Below are positions 54,279 through 64,000 of a stretch of 64,000 bases of DNA, piece after piece (positions within the stretch are counted from its first letter, which is position 1; the number at the start of each line of letters is the position of its first letter). A program made the translations under genes and the position numbers. This DNA is from an uncultured Pelagibacteraceae bacterium (GTDB taxonomy: Bacteria; Pseudomonadota; Alphaproteobacteria; Pelagibacterales; Pelagibacteraceae). The notes beneath the pieces were generated by a model, which did no database searches, was not told the DNA's origin, and saw only the letters and a list, made by a program, of their open reading frames with translations. The DNA lies in assembly GCA_902622545.1 (NCBI GenBank), contig CACNQD010000001.1, positions 248,001 to 312,000 on the forward strand, in the 5' to 3' direction.

Positions 54279-54824
54279 GTGCCAGATTTTAAACAAAATT
54301 ATTTTCAAAGAAGAACCAAACATAAAGGACCAAGATCCAATAATCGGATTGTTTCAGCAGAAGTTCAAGTTATTTCAAGCGATGGACAAAATCTAGGAAT
54401 ACTTAATACGCAAGAAGCAATTACAATTGCCAAAAATGAAGGATTAGATTTAATCGAAATAGCTCAGAATGCTAAGCCTCCAGTTTGTAAAATAATGGAT
54501 ATGGGTAAATATAAGTATGATGCGCAAAAAAAAGCAAACAAAGCCAAAAAGAAACAAAAGAAAATTGAGATAAAAGAAATAAAATTAAGACCAGTTACTG
54601 AAATTCATGACTATACCTTTAAGATTAAAAATGCTCAAAAGTTTCTTTCAAAAGGAGACAAAGTGAAATTTACTATAAAATTTAAAGGAAGAGAATTACA
54701 ACACTCAAATTTAGGCGATGAACTAATGCAAAAGATTAAAACAGATATGGAAAAACTTGGAAAAGTTGAACTCCAACCAAAATTTGATGGTAAACAAATG
54801 ATTATGATCATGCAGCCTATTTAA
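54279..54824 (+). CDS. infC: Translation initiation factor IF-3
   Basis: 181 residues. Start codon is GTG immediately after the thrS stop; no in-frame ATG or ATT fits, so infC uses a non-ATG start as in other bacteria, though not the ATT type. N-domain NRIVSAEVQVISSDGQNLGI, linker KYKYDAQKKANKAKKKQKK, C-domain KEIKLRPVTEIHDYTFKIKN. IF-3 prevents premature subunit joining and checks initiator tRNA. The order thrS-infC-rpmI-rplT-pheS-pheT is conserved. Confidence 0.97.
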   Translation: MPDFKQNYFQRRTKHKGPRSNNRIVSAEVQVISSDGQNLGILNTQEAITIAKNEGLDLIEIAQNAKPPVCKIMDMGKYKYDAQKKANKAKKKQKKIEIKEIKLRPVTEIHDYTFKIKNAQKFLSKGDKVKFTIKFKGRELQHSNLGDELMQKIKTDMEKLGKVELQPKFDGKQMIMIMQPI

Positions 54825-54871
54825 TAAATATCTTGTAAATTTATTATTATATTTGTATAACCCTCGCACTT

Positions 54872-55078
54872 ATGCCAAAACTAAAGACTAAAAGTTCAGC
54901 AAAAAAAAGATTTAAAATTTCTGCAAGAGGAAAAGTTATTATGCCTCAAGCTGGTAAAAGGCACGGAATGATAAAAAGAACGAATTCACAAATTAGAAAA
55001 CAAAGGGGTACGACTGTGATGTCTAAGCAAGACAGTAAAATAGTTAAATCATATATGCCCTATAATTTAAGAGGATAA
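54872..55078 (+). CDS. rpmI: 50S ribosomal protein L35
   Basis: 68 residues. [20 protein letters not shown] and the [19 protein letters not shown] segment are family-typical. L35 binds 23S rRNA. It is preceded by a 47-base AT-rich gap after infC and followed after 4 bases by rplT. Confidence 0.96.
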   Translation: MPKLKTKSSAKKRFKISARGKVIMPQAGKRHGMIKRTNSQIRKQRGTTVMSKQDSKIVKSYMPYNLRG

Positions 55079-55082
55079 TAAG

Positions 55083-55439
55083 ATGCCAAGAGTTAAACGA
55101 GGTGTAACAAGTAGAGCAAAGCATAAAAAAGTTTTAAAAGCGGTAAAGGGCCAATGGGGAAGAAGAAAAAATACTATTCGAGTTGCAAGACAGGCTATGG
55201 AAAAATCCATGCAGTACGCTTACAGAGACAGAAGAAATAAAAAAAGAGAATTTAAATCATTATGGATCCAAAGGATTAATGCTGGCGTAAGATTAGAAGG
55301 TTTAACTTATTCAAAATTTATATATGCGTTAAATAAATCAGGTATAAAAATAGATAGAAAAATTCTTGCTGAAATAGCTTACGATAATCCTGAAGCATTC
55401 AAATCTATTGTTAAAAAAGCGCAAGCCGCACTAAAGTAA
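55083..55439 (+). CDS. rplT: 50S ribosomal protein L20
   Basis: 118 residues. [19 protein letters not shown] at the N-terminus and [20 protein letters not shown] in the core, with [16 protein letters not shown], are diagnostic. L20 is an early 50S assembly protein and in other bacteria an autorepressor of infC-rpmI-rplT. It is followed by pheS after 43 bases. Confidence 0.97.
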   Translation: MPRVKRGVTSRAKHKKVLKAVKGQWGRRKNTIRVARQAMEKSMQYAYRDRRNKKREFKSLWIQRINAGVRLEGLTYSKFIYALNKSGIKIDRKILAEIAYDNPEAFKSIVKKAQAALK

Positions 55440-55482
55440 TCTTAGGTATTGTTTTTATTTGTTTAAGAAATAATCTGTAATT

Positions 55483-56550
55483 ATGTCAGATTTTGAAAAA
55501 AAAGTTTTAGAATTTAAAAATAAATTAGATCAAACCCAAGACGTTAAATTAGTTGAAACTATTCGTTCAGAAATTTTTGGAAAAAATGGGTTTATTAATC
55601 AAGAGTTTAAAAAGATTGGAAGCTTGTCAGCTGATGAAAAAAAGAATTTTGCGTCCTCTATAAATAAAGCAAAGCAAGATCTTCAAAATATTATTAGATC
55701 TAAAGAAAACGAAGTTTTAAATAAAGAGCTTAATGAAAAATTAGAGAAGGAAAAAATAGATGTAACTTTACCTGAGAAAGATTTTAAAATTGGTAAAATT
55801 CACCCTGTTTCACAAGTAATAGATGAAATCTCTTGTATATTTTCAGAAATTGGTTTTTCCGTTGAAGAAGGTCCAGATGTTGAAAATGACTACAATAATT
55901 TTACAGCATTAAACACACCTGAAAATCATCCCGCAAAAGATATGCACGACACATTTTACCTTGATAAAAATATGAAAACACTATTAAGAACTCATACTTC
56001 CCCAGTTCAAGTTAGAACTATGTTAAAGGGCAAACCTCCTTTTAAAATTATAGCTCCAGGAAGAACATATAGAAGTGATAGCGACCAAACTCATACTCCA
56101 ATGTTTCATCAATTAGAGGGATTACACATCGATAAAAATATAAATATGGGTCATTTAAAAGGTTGTCTAAATTATTTCATAAAGGAATTTTTTGAGGTCA
56201 AAAAAATTAAAATGAGATTTAGACCAAGCCATTTCCCATTCACCGAACCTTCTGCAGAAGTTGATATTGGTTATAGAATTGAAAACAATAAAATAATAAT
56301 AGGCGAGGGAGATAAATGGCTTGAAATTTTAGGTTGTGGAATGGTCCATCCAAATGTTTTAAAAAATTGCAAAGTTAACTCAAAAATATACCAAGGTTTC
56401 GCTTTTGGAATAGGAATTGATAGATTGGCAATGTTAAAGTATGGAATTAATGATCTTCGATCTTTTTTTGAATGTGATTACAGATGGTTGAATTATTATG
56501 GTTTTGATCCACTGGATGTTCCTACAAACTATAGAGGATTAAGTAGATGA
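55483..56550 (+). CDS. pheS: Phenylalanyl-tRNA synthetase alpha subunit
   Basis: 355 residues. N-terminal coiled coil (about 1-85), motif 1 region [19 protein letters not shown], motif 2 [20 protein letters not shown] with EGLHIDK, and motif 3 [17 protein letters not shown]. It forms the catalytic half of the heterotetramer. Its stop overlaps the pheT start by 4 bases. Confidence 0.98.
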   Translation: MSDFEKKVLEFKNKLDQTQDVKLVETIRSEIFGKNGFINQEFKKIGSLSADEKKNFASSINKAKQDLQNIIRSKENEVLNKELNEKLEKEKIDVTLPEKDFKIGKIHPVSQVIDEISCIFSEIGFSVEEGPDVENDYNNFTALNTPENHPAKDMHDTFYLDKNMKTLLRTHTSPVQVRTMLKGKPPFKIIAPGRTYRSDSDQTHTPMFHQLEGLHIDKNINMGHLKGCLNYFIKEFFEVKKIKMRFRPSHFPFTEPSAEVDIGYRIENNKIIIGEGDKWLEILGCGMVHPNVLKNCKVNSKIYQGFAFGIGIDRLAMLKYGINDLRSFFECDYRWLNYYGFDPLDVPTNYRGLSR

Positions 56551-58919
56551 AATTCACAAAGGATTGGCTAGATATTCACCTAAAGTCAAAAAAAAAGGAA
56601 TCTCAAATTATAGATAAATTAAATAATATCGGATTAGAAGTAGAAAAGATAGAACCAATAAAAAATGAATTAAGTGATTTTGTAATTGCAAAAATTATTA
56701 AAGCTAACAAACATCCCAATGCAGATAGATTAAAATTATGCGAGGTTGATATTGGTGAAAATAAAGTTGTTAAAGTTGTATGTGGAGCACCAAATGCAAA
56801 AGATGGTCTTTTAACTATATATGCTCCGCCTGGTTCTGTGATCCCAAAAAATGGAATGAAATTAGAGGTCTCAAAAATAAGAGGTGAAACTTCTTATGGA
56901 ATGCTTTGCTCTGAATCTGAACTGAAATTATCAGATGAAAGTGAGGGAATAATTGAGCTAAATAGTAAAAATAATAATAAAATTGGCAAAACTTATTTTG
57001 GTAATTCTAATAAAGACAATGTAATTGAACTATCAATTACACCAAATAGACCAGATTGTTTGGGGGTAAGAGGTATAGCTAGAGATCTAGCAGCGTGTGA
57101 TTTTGGTGATTTAAAAGAATTAAAAAAAACAAAATTAAATAAAAAAATTAAGCATAATTTAAAAGTAAAAATTGAAAAAGACAAAAATCAAGCTTGTTAC
57201 GCATTTGGCAGTTGCATAATTAGAAATATCAATAATAAAGAGAGTCCAGGCTGGTTAAAGAATAGAATTTTAGCATTAGGTTTAAGACCAATATCTGCAG
57301 TCGTTGATATTACAAATTATGTAATGTTTGATTTAAATAGACCCCTCCACGCTTATGATTTAGATAAAATTAAAAACAGAATCATTATAAGAAATTCAAA
57401 AAAAGGTGAAATTTTAAAAGCACTCGATAATAACAATTATACTTTAGAGGAAAATATGTGCGTTATAGCTGATGACGACGGTCCACTAGGATTAGGTGGT
57501 ATAATTGGTGGGACTAGGTCTGGCACGGAGATAGATACTAAAAACATTTTAATTGAGTCCGCTTATTTTGATCCTGAAATAACCAGAAAAACCGCTAAAA
57601 ACTTAGATTTAAATAGTGATGCTAAGTTTAGATTTGAAAGAGGCATAGATCCTAATTCAGTTGTGTCAGGTCTAGAGGCAGCAGCTGATTTAATAACAAG
57701 TATTTGTGGTGGCGAAGTTTCTAAATTTGATATCCAACAAAATAAAAGATTTAAATCATTAGAAATCAAATTTGATCCAAGCATTGTAACTAAAACAATA
57801 GGAATAAATATTAAATCAAATCAAATATTAAAAATTTTAACAAAACTAGGTTTTAATTTGAAAAAAAAAGGAAAGATTTTTTCGGTAAAAGTTCCAACCT
57901 GGAGACCAGATATCTTTGGTGAAATTGATTTAGTTGAGGAAGTTATTAGAATTATGGGATTAGATAATGTCAAATCCATTGAACCTGAAAAAATCAGAAT
58001 TAAACCAACACTTAATTTTTATCAAAAACATTTTCACTTAGCCCAAAGATCAGTTGCATCCAAAGGTTATTTTGAGACTGTCACTTGGTCATTTACTGAT
58101 GAAAAATTAAACGATAGTTTTAAAGAAGAAATAGATACTATAAAAATTGTTAATCCAATCAGTTCTGATCTAAATGTCTTAAGAAATTCATTATATCCAA
58201 ATTTAATATTTTATATGGAAAAAAATTCTAAAAGAGGTTTTGATGATCAGTCACTTTTTGAAATTGGACCGGTTTTTACAGGAAAAAAACCAGGCGAACA
58301 AATAACAGTTGTGTGTGGACTAAAAAGACAAAGTGTTAGTGACAAACAACAAGGGGAAATTGATGTATTTGAAATAAAAAAAGATTTTATCCAAACACTA
58401 ACGGAACTAGGAATTAATAAAGATGAGTTTAGAATCGAAGCCAAAACTCCTAGCTATTATCATCCTGGAATATCTGGATCTATTTATTCAAAAAAATATA
58501 ATCTATTGCTTGGTTATTTTGGTGAGCTGCATCCAAAGATTACAAAAAAAACATTTGGCTTTGAGTTACTTCTTGAAAATATAGTAGAATATAAAAGTAG
58601 AACAAATAAGGTTAAAGAAAGTATTAGTTTTTCAGATTATCAAAAATCAGACAGAGACTTTGCATTTGTAGTGGATAAAAATATTAATGCACAAAATTTA
58701 ACGGATGTAATATCAGATATTGATAAATCTTTAATAAAAGATATTAAAATTTTTGATGTATATGAAGGTGAAAATATTCCTCCTGGAAAAAAATCAATAG
58801 CCTTAAAAGTAACAATACAATCTGACCATAAAACATTAAATGAAAACGATTTAACAGATATTTCAAACAAAATTGTTAATTCTGTTGAGGAAAAAATTGG
58901 TGCAAAACTAAGATCATAA
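56547..58919 (+). CDS. pheT: Phenylalanyl-tRNA synthetase beta subunit
   Basis: 790 residues. N-terminal tRNA-binding OB fold ([34 protein letters not shown]), B3/B4 editing region ([20 protein letters not shown]), B5, and the C-terminal ferredoxin-like anticodon domain ([15 protein letters not shown] to the end). The stop TAA is followed directly by the lepA ATG. Confidence 0.98.
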   Translation: MKFTKDWLDIHLKSKKKESQIIDKLNNIGLEVEKIEPIKNELSDFVIAKIIKANKHPNADRLKLCEVDIGENKVVKVVCGAPNAKDGLLTIYAPPGSVIPKNGMKLEVSKIRGETSYGMLCSESELKLSDESEGIIELNSKNNNKIGKTYFGNSNKDNVIELSITPNRPDCLGVRGIARDLAACDFGDLKELKKTKLNKKIKHNLKVKIEKDKNQACYAFGSCIIRNINNKESPGWLKNRILALGLRPISAVVDITNYVMFDLNRPLHAYDLDKIKNRIIIRNSKKGEILKALDNNNYTLEENMCVIADDDGPLGLGGIIGGTRSGTEIDTKNILIESAYFDPEITRKTAKNLDLNSDAKFRFERGIDPNSVVSGLEAAADLITSICGGEVSKFDIQQNKRFKSLEIKFDPSIVTKTIGINIKSNQILKILTKLGFNLKKKGKIFSVKVPTWRPDIFGEIDLVEEVIRIMGLDNVKSIEPEKIRIKPTLNFYQKHFHLAQRSVASKGYFETVTWSFTDEKLNDSFKEEIDTIKIVNPISSDLNVLRNSLYPNLIFYMEKNSKRGFDDQSLFEIGPVFTGKKPGEQITVVCGLKRQSVSDKQQGEIDVFEIKKDFIQTLTELGINKDEFRIEAKTPSYYHPGISGSIYSKKYNLLLGYFGELHPKITKKTFGFELLLENIVEYKSRTNKVKESISFSDYQKSDRDFAFVVDKNINAQNLTDVISDIDKSLIKDIKIFDVYEGENIPPGKKSIALKVTIQSDHKTLNENDLTDISNKIVNSVEEKIGAKLRS

Positions 58920-60728
58920 ATGTCTACTCTTGATAATATTAGAAACTTTGCAATCATTGCACATATTGATCATGGAAAATCAACGATCGCAGATAGAATA
59001 ATTCAGTTATGTGGGGGATTAACTGAGCGTGAGATGAAAGAGCAAGTTTTAGACTCAATGGATATTGAGAGAGAAAGAGGAATAACTATCAAAGCTCAAA
59101 CAGTTAAACTTAAATATAAATCTAAAGATGGCAAGGATTATATACTTAATATAATTGATACCCCCGGGCATGTAGACTTTAGTTATGAAGTGAGCAGATC
59201 TCTATATGCTTGCGAGGGCTCTATACTAATTGTTGACAGTACCCAGGGTGTTGAGGCTCAAACCTTAGCAAATGTATATCAGGCCTTAGATACAAATCAT
59301 GAAATTATACCTATTTTAAATAAAGTAGATCTGCCTGCCTCAGACCTTGAAAGAACAAGAAAACAGATAGAAGATGTTATTGGTATTGAAACTTCAAACT
59401 CAGTGCCGTGTTCAGGTAAAACCGGAGAAGGTATCGGAGAAATATTAGAGCAGATAATTTCAGTATTGCCTTCTCCAAAAGGAAGAGTAGATGAAGATTT
59501 AAAATGTTTACTCGTGGATAGTTGGTATGACTCTTACCTTGGAGTTATTATTTTGGCCAGAGTAATTGATGGAAAAATAAAAAAAAATATGAAGATTAAA
59601 ATGATGTCCTCAAATAGAGAATACACTGTTGAAAAAGTTGGAGTATTCACTCCCAAACCAATAGATGTAGAGGAATTAAATTCAGGCGAAATTGGATTTA
59701 TTATAACTGGGATAAAAAATCTTTCAGAAACTAAAGTCGGAGATACTATTTGTGACTCACTAAATCCTATTAAAGAAGCTTTACCTGGCTTTAAACCAAG
59801 TAAACCGGTTGTATTTTGTGGTTTATTTCCAGTTGATAGTTCTGAATACCAAAAATTAAAAGACGGTCTCGCGAAGTTAAAATTAAATGATGCAAGTTTT
59901 TCATACGATCCAGAGTCATCTTCTGCATTAGGCTTAGGGTTTAGATGTGGATTTTTAGGTCTCTTGCATTTAGAAATAATAACTGAGAGACTAGAGAGAG
60001 AATTTGATATAAATTTGCTAACCACAACCCCTGGAGTTGTTTATAAAGTACACTTAAACAACGGTAAGATTATAGATTTGCAAAATCCATCTAGTTTACC
60101 AGATCCAACTTTAATAAAAATGATAGAGGAACCATGGATTAAGGCCACAATAATAAGTCCTGATCAATACCTAGGCTCTATCATGAAATTATGCCAAAGC
60201 AAAAGAGGAATACAAAAAAATTTAAGTTACTCCGGTAATAGAGCAGTCATCAATTATGAGATACCATTAAATGAGGTTGTGTTTGATTTTAATGATCGCT
60301 TAAAATCAATGACAAGTGGATATGCTAGTTTTGATTATGAAATAATAGGACATAGAGAAGGAGATTTAGTTAAACTTGGAATATTAGTTAATTCAGAACC
60401 TGTAGATGCACTTGCAATGATGGTTCACAAAGATTTTGCTCAAACAATAGGAAGAGAAGTTTGTGAAAAATTAAAAGATTTAATTCCTAGGCATAATTTT
60501 ATGATACCTATTCAAGCTGCAATAGGTGGAAAGATAATAGCTAGAGAAACCATTAAAGGATTTAAAAAAGATGTACTCACAAAAATCCATGGAGGAGGCG
60601 CGTTAGATAGAAAAAGGAAACTTTTAGAAAAACAAAAAAAAGGTAAGGCAAAAGCTAAACAATTTGGAAGAGTAGAAATACCACAGGAAGCTTTTATTGG
60701 TGTATTAAAAATTAATAAAGAACGTTAG
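58920..60728 (+). CDS. lepA: Elongation factor 4 (LepA)
   Basis: 602 residues. GTPase motifs: [15 protein letters not shown] (about 14), [13 protein letters not shown] switch [15 protein letters not shown] and [10 protein letters not shown]. The LepA-specific C-terminal domain carries [20 protein letters not shown]. LepA acts on ribosomes in back-translocation or initiation. It abuts pheT and is followed after 2 bases by a surface-glycan methyltransferase gene, without a visible terminator. Confidence 0.98.
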   Translation: MSTLDNIRNFAIIAHIDHGKSTIADRIIQLCGGLTEREMKEQVLDSMDIERERGITIKAQTVKLKYKSKDGKDYILNIIDTPGHVDFSYEVSRSLYACEGSILIVDSTQGVEAQTLANVYQALDTNHEIIPILNKVDLPASDLERTRKQIEDVIGIETSNSVPCSGKTGEGIGEILEQIISVLPSPKGRVDEDLKCLLVDSWYDSYLGVIILARVIDGKIKKNMKIKMMSSNREYTVEKVGVFTPKPIDVEELNSGEIGFIITGIKNLSETKVGDTICDSLNPIKEALPGFKPSKPVVFCGLFPVDSSEYQKLKDGLAKLKLNDASFSYDPESSSALGLGFRCGFLGLLHLEIITERLEREFDINLLTTTPGVVYKVHLNNGKIIDLQNPSSLPDPTLIKMIEEPWIKATIISPDQYLGSIMKLCQSKRGIQKNLSYSGNRAVINYEIPLNEVVFDFNDRLKSMTSGYASFDYEIIGHREGDLVKLGILVNSEPVDALAMMVHKDFAQTIGREVCEKLKDLIPRHNFMIPIQAAIGGKIIARETIKGFKKDVLTKIHGGGALDRKRKLLEKQKKGKAKAKQFGRVEIPQEAFIGVLKINKER

Positions 60729-60730
60729 CC

Positions 60731-61432
60731 ATGAAATTTATTAGAGAAAACATCAGAAAATTAAAATATAAGATTAAATTTTTAAATATAAAAAATATTA
60801 ACAGAACATATATTTCTAATTTTTCGTCTAATCCAAAACTGTCTAATCTGATGAACCATTATGGTAGCGATAAAGGAGGTAAAAATAACCATCATAATTA
60901 TGCAGATTATTACTCAGAAATTTTTTTTCATAAAAGAAGTGAAGTAAAAAATTTTTTGGAAATAGGCCTAGGTACGAATGATGTAAATTTACCTAGCAAT
61001 ATGGGTAAAGATGGAATTCCCTTAGCTTCACTTAAAGCTTGGAGAGATTATTTTTATAATGCAAATATATTCGGTGCAGACATCGATAAGAATATCCTTA
61101 AAAATGAAAATAGAATTAAAACTTTTTATGTAGACCAAACTAATCCTGTTACAATTGATAAAATGTTCAAAGATATTGGAGTGGACAATTTTGATATAAT
61201 TTTAGAGGATGGTTTGCATGAATTTAATGCAAATATTTGCTTTTTTGAAAATTCTATAAAATATCTTTCATCAAAAGGAACATATATAATTGAGGATGTT
61301 TATTATAAAGATCAAGAAAAATTCATTAACTATTTTAAAAAGCTAAACTATAATTTTTCAATTATAGATATTTACCATGAATTAAATATTTCTAATAATT
61401 GCTTAATAGTAATAAAAAAAAATAATGATTAA
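60731..61432 (+). CDS. Class I SAM-dependent methyltransferase of glycan-cluster type
   Basis: 233 residues. The N-terminal HYGSDKGGKNNHHNYADYYS motif followed by FLEIGLGTNDVNLPS is known from methyltransferases in surface polysaccharide clusters. GADIDKNILKNE holds the acidic SAM contact, and IILEDGLHEFNANICFF and GTYIIEDVYYKD follow. It likely O-methylates a sugar, substrate unknown. First gene of the cassette after lepA; overlaps the GT17 gene by 8 bases. Confidence 0.75.
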   Translation: MKFIRENIRKLKYKIKFLNIKNINRTYISNFSSNPKLSNLMNHYGSDKGGKNNHHNYADYYSEIFFHKRSEVKNFLEIGLGTNDVNLPSNMGKDGIPLASLKAWRDYFYNANIFGADIDKNILKNENRIKTFYVDQTNPVTIDKMFKDIGVDNFDIILEDGLHEFNANICFFENSIKYLSSKGTYIIEDVYYKDQEKFINYFKKLNYNFSIIDIYHELNISNNCLIVIKKNND

Positions 61433-62234
61433 AAAAAAAATTTTTGATTGTATTACTTTTTTTGATGAAAACTTGATAACAAACTCCAGATTTGAAATTT
61501 TAAATAATGTTGTAGATTATTTTATAGTTTGTGAATCAAAATACGATCATAAAGGAAGAAGAAAAAAAATTAATTTTAAGTTATTAAACAAAAAATTTAA
61601 GAACAAGGTTAGACACATTGTTATTAATGAGCAATTTCCAAATTTAACAAATTTATGGAAAACTGAGGAATATCAAAGAGAAAAAATTTTTAATAAGTTA
61701 AAAGATGCAAAAGATGATGATTTAATTTTATATTCTGACTCAGATGAGATACCTGATCCAATAAAGATCAAAAATTTAAAATTGAAAAAAAAATATGCAA
61801 TATTTATGCAAAAATTTTATGTTTATAAATTAAATGTTTATAACAAATACGAAAGCCCATGGGAAGGAACAAGAGCTTGTAAAAAAAAAAATTTAAAAAG
61901 TTTTACTTTTTTGAGAAAAAAAATATTAAAAAAAAATTTAGACAAACCGTTTTGGAGACTTAGAATTGAAAAAGATATACAAATAATTAACAATGGTGGA
62001 TGGCATTTCAATAATTTATATACAATTAAAAAAATATCCAAGAAACTCAAAACATTCCAACATACTGAATTTTCAAGTAGATCATTTTCATCTGTTAAGA
62101 CTATTAAAAATAAAATTAAAAATTTAAATGACTTGTTTGGTAGAAATCATAAATATATTAAAATTAAAATAAACAATACATATCCAGATTATATTAGAAA
62201 AAATAAAGAAATTTTTAAGGATTATATAATTTAG
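61425..62234 (+). CDS. GT17-like glycosyltransferase (beta-1,4-N-acetylglucosaminyltransferase type)
   Basis: 269 residues. FDCITFFDENLITNSRFEIL, VVDYFIVCESKYDHKGRRKK, NLWKTEEYQREKIFNKL and DDDLILYSDSDEIPDP (the DxD-type metal site) are the GT17 signatures. GGWHFNNLYTIKKISKKL follows. In eukaryotes GT17 adds a bisecting GlcNAc; bacterial members are found in capsule/LPS clusters, acceptor unknown. Confidence 0.82.
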   Translation: MIKKKIFDCITFFDENLITNSRFEILNNVVDYFIVCESKYDHKGRRKKINFKLLNKKFKNKVRHIVINEQFPNLTNLWKTEEYQREKIFNKLKDAKDDDLILYSDSDEIPDPIKIKNLKLKKKYAIFMQKFYVYKLNVYNKYESPWEGTRACKKKNLKSFTFLRKKILKKNLDKPFWRLRIEKDIQIINNGGWHFNNLYTIKKISKKLKTFQHTEFSSRSFSSVKTIKNKIKNLNDLFGRNHKYIKIKINNTYPDYIRKNKEIFKDYII

Positions 62235-62246
62235 AATATATTTTAA

Positions 62247-63098
62247 ATGAAAAATTTATTCCTTTGTTCATTTGCTAGCTCTGATTTAAAAAGAAGCGCA
62301 GTAAGATTTGAAGAACAAGCTGTGAATATGGGTATTTATAAAAGAATAAAAATATATGGATATAACGATTTATCGACAGAAAAAAAAATACAGGTTGATA
62401 ATTTTTTCAAGATTAAACAAAAAAGACTATATGGTTATGCTTGCTGGAAAGCATTCGTCATAAAAAAATTATTAGATCAAATACCAGAAGACTCTATATT
62501 ACAGTATTCTGATATAGGATGTCACTTAAATCCAAAAGGTAAAAATAGACTGCAGGAATACGTAAAACTGTGTGATAAAAATGGTATTTTAACATTTCAG
62601 TATAAAAATCCAAATTTTAAAAACTTCAATAATTTTAAATTTCAAGAATATTACGAGTATCAATATACAAAAGCGGATGTTTGGAAATATTTGAAAATTA
62701 GCGATAGTTCAGAAATATTGAAAACTAAACAAATTTGGTCTGGAACTATTTTTTTCAAAAATAATAAGTTTGCCAGAGAAATATTAGATAAATGGAATAG
62801 TTTATTAAATATTAACAAATTAATTGATGATAGTGTTTCTACGTCAAAAAATCATAAAGATTTTATAGAGCATAGACATGATCAAAGTTTATTTTCATTG
62901 ATATGTAAAAAACGAAACGTTTATAGCCTTTCAGCGTCAGAATGTGAGTGGGCTGAAGTAAACAATTCTAGGACATGGGATCATGCAATTAATTTTCCAA
63001 TTCATGCAAAAAGAGATAAAAGGTATAATTTTTTAAAACGTTTTTTAAATAGACAAAAGAAAAATTTAAATAGGATGTTTAAGTATGCAAAAAATTGA
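62247..63098 (+). CDS. Glycosyltransferase-like protein (GT-A type, family uncertain)
   Basis: 283 residues. The central YGYACWKAFVIKKLLDQIPE followed by ILQYSDIGCHLNPKG resembles bacterial and viral proteins with a GxWxWKPxII...LYxDxGCxxN pattern, probably a GT-A nucleotide-sugar fold in which SDIG takes the DxD place. IWSGTIFFKNNKFAREILDKW and EHRHDQSLFSLICKK follow. C-terminal 25 residues are Lys/Arg-rich. Likely a glycan-building enzyme by context. It overlaps the next gene by 14 bases. Confidence 0.6.
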   Translation: MKNLFLCSFASSDLKRSAVRFEEQAVNMGIYKRIKIYGYNDLSTEKKIQVDNFFKIKQKRLYGYACWKAFVIKKLLDQIPEDSILQYSDIGCHLNPKGKNRLQEYVKLCDKNGILTFQYKNPNFKNFNNFKFQEYYEYQYTKADVWKYLKISDSSEILKTKQIWSGTIFFKNNKFAREILDKWNSLLNINKLIDDSVSTSKNHKDFIEHRHDQSLFSLICKKRNVYSLSASECEWAEVNNSRTWDHAINFPIHAKRDKRYNFLKRFLNRQKKNLNRMFKYAKN

Positions 63099-63882
63099 AA
63101 TGTATTGTGTTACAAATAAAGATGTACCATATCTCAATAAGACACCATATAATCTTGCTGCTGTTGGAGGAAGCCAATTTTCAAAAAATTATCTTAGATG
63201 TGATAATAATGACAATATTTTTTACAAAGAAAAAAATTATTCTGAACTAACATTTCATTATTGGTATTGGAAAAATATGTTAAATTTCTCCAAAAGTGAA
63301 TGGATCGGATTTTGTCAAAGAAGAAGATTTTGGATTAAAAATGAGTCAGTTGGTCAAATAATTGATGTAAAAAATCTCAATGATCATTTATTAACTCATA
63401 TTCCTGATAATATAGGAGATGTAGAAAGCATAATATGTGAATCTATATCTGTAACTGGATCTAAAAGAAGTAAAATATTTAAAAGAGGCTGGAGAAATAT
63501 AATTAAAAATCCTTTAATTTTATTTAATAGAAAAAAGCACAATATTTTACTTCACTTTGATATGTTTCACGGATATGGAAATCTAAATAAAGCAATCGAC
63601 GTTTTGAACGACGAGGATAGAGAAGATTTTAGAAATTATGTAAATGTAAATAGTATCTTTAACCCACACATTATGTTCATTTCAAAACATAAAATTTTAG
63701 ATAAATGGTTTAAATCATTGTTTCCGTGGTTAGAAAGATGTGAGAAGGTATTTGGATTTAATGATTTGCTTGGCTATGATAAAACTAGATTGTATGCTTA
63801 TTTAGCTGAAAGATATCTTTCATTTTGGTTTAAAAAATATACTAAATATTTAGAACAGCCGTGGATTACAATTAAAACTTAG
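63085..63882 (+). CDS. DUF4422-like putative glycosyltransferase
   Basis: 265 residues. YSELTFHYWYWKNML and EWIGFCQRRRFW correspond to the DUF4422 pattern (xELTxxYWxWKN, then IGxxHYRRxF). The C-terminal FGFNDLLGYDKTRLYAYLAE matches its usual end. DUF4422 proteins are glycosyltransferases or their relatives in capsule loci. The TAG stop (63880-63882) shares its last base with the first base of tRNA-Ser. Confidence 0.65.
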   Translation: MQKIEMYCVTNKDVPYLNKTPYNLAAVGGSQFSKNYLRCDNNDNIFYKEKNYSELTFHYWYWKNMLNFSKSEWIGFCQRRRFWIKNESVGQIIDVKNLNDHLLTHIPDNIGDVESIICESISVTGSKRSKIFKRGWRNIIKNPLILFNRKKHNILLHFDMFHGYGNLNKAIDVLNDEDREDFRNYVNVNSIFNPHIMFISKHKILDKWFKSLFPWLERCEKVFGFNDLLGYDKTRLYAYLAERYLSFWFKKYTKYLEQPWITIKT

Positions 63883-63971
63883 GAGAGATGGCCGAGCGGT
63901 TTAAGGCGCACGCTTGGAAAGCGTGTTTAGGGGAAACTCTTTCGTGGGTTCGAATCCCACTCTCTCCGCCA
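63882..63971 (+). tRNA. tRNA-Ser (anticodon GGA)
   Basis: Acceptor stem GGAGAGA/TCTCTCC, anticodon stem CACGC/GCGTG with loop TTGGAAA (anticodon GGA), a long variable arm and the T loop GGTTCGAATCC. Encoded CCA at 63969-63971. It follows the glycan cassette without any gap; only 29 bases of AT-rich DNA remain to the window end. Confidence 0.97.
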
Positions 63972-64000
63972 TTAATTTGATCTTTTATATTTTTAAAAAG

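Noticed and set aside
63882-63971. Phage-type integration at tRNA-Ser (attL/attR)
   Set aside because: No integrase gene and no second copy of the tRNA 3' end is visible in the window, so a site-specific integrated element is not supported.
1-64000. CRISPR array, rRNA operon, insertion sequence, toxin-antitoxin or defence island
   Set aside because: No spaced direct repeats, rRNA sequence, transposase or nuclease cluster was found; the single HNH protein is the solitary housekeeping type.

Overview
The window looks like the chromosome of a streamlined marine alphaproteobacterium of the SAR11 clade (Pelagibacterales). What I see: very AT-rich DNA, intergenic gaps of a few bases, many overlapping stop/start codons, no gene-free stretch above 300 bases, no insertion sequence, no CRISPR array and no rRNA. 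Alphaproteobacterial signatures are irr next to fabA-fabB-fabI, coq7, ubiB, ubiE, a CarD regulator next to ferredoxin and an Suv3-like helicase, and rpsT-dnaA-dnaN. The SAR11 assignment is inference from composition and gene order, not a database match.

Layout. 1-5.5 kb: end of nusA, then infB, rbfA, rpsO, pnp (truB is not in its usual place) and a 50-residue membrane protein. 5.5-6.6 kb: a small unknown gene between structured RNA elements, then a methyltransferase. 6.6-12.7 kb: an unsaturated fatty acid operon (fabA-fabB-fabI) divergent from the iron regulator irr, then a katG-dioxygenase-DUF2061 operon with Irr-box-like sites. 12.7-17.8 kb: a tightly overlapping minus-strand operon ubiE-ubiB-coaBC-dut-moeB/thiF-SH3 protein. 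17.9-21.8 kb: mutM, rpsT, dnaA, dnaN. 21.8-25.2 kb: argH-lptM-lysA-plsC on the minus strand. 25.2-28.9 kb: TlpA-like thioredoxin, HIG1 protein, esterase, HNH protein, coq7, dsbB and a DedA-like protein. 28.9-36.5 kb: tRNA-Leu, acyl-CoA synthetase, a 23-residue Lys/Arg-only mini-protein gene, carD-fdxA-terB-helicase, a racemase, a frameshifted PaaI thioesterase and tRNA-Arg.

36.5-43.5 kb: a shortened thiolase, then the pyruvate dehydrogenase genes aceE and aceF in which the lipoyl domain sits on E1 and is absent from E2 (the most unusual observation here), an EamA transporter and uppP. 43.6-50.4 kb: gltD-gltB glutamate synthase and a YeeZ-like SDR. 50.4-64 kb: an alpha/beta hydrolase, then a co-directional run GT4-thrS-infC-rpmI-rplT-pheS-pheT-lepA that continues with almost no spacing into four surface-glycan genes (methyltransferase, GT17, a GT-like protein, a DUF4422-like protein) and ends by overlapping tRNA-Ser.

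Functionally the window is mostly core information processing (translation factors, ribosomal proteins, replication initiation and clamp) and central metabolism (pyruvate oxidation, nitrogen assimilation, fatty acids, quinone, Lys/Arg). Accessory content is limited to the glycan cassette before tRNA-Ser, single glycan-type genes at 5.9 and 51.2 kb, and several micro-genes.
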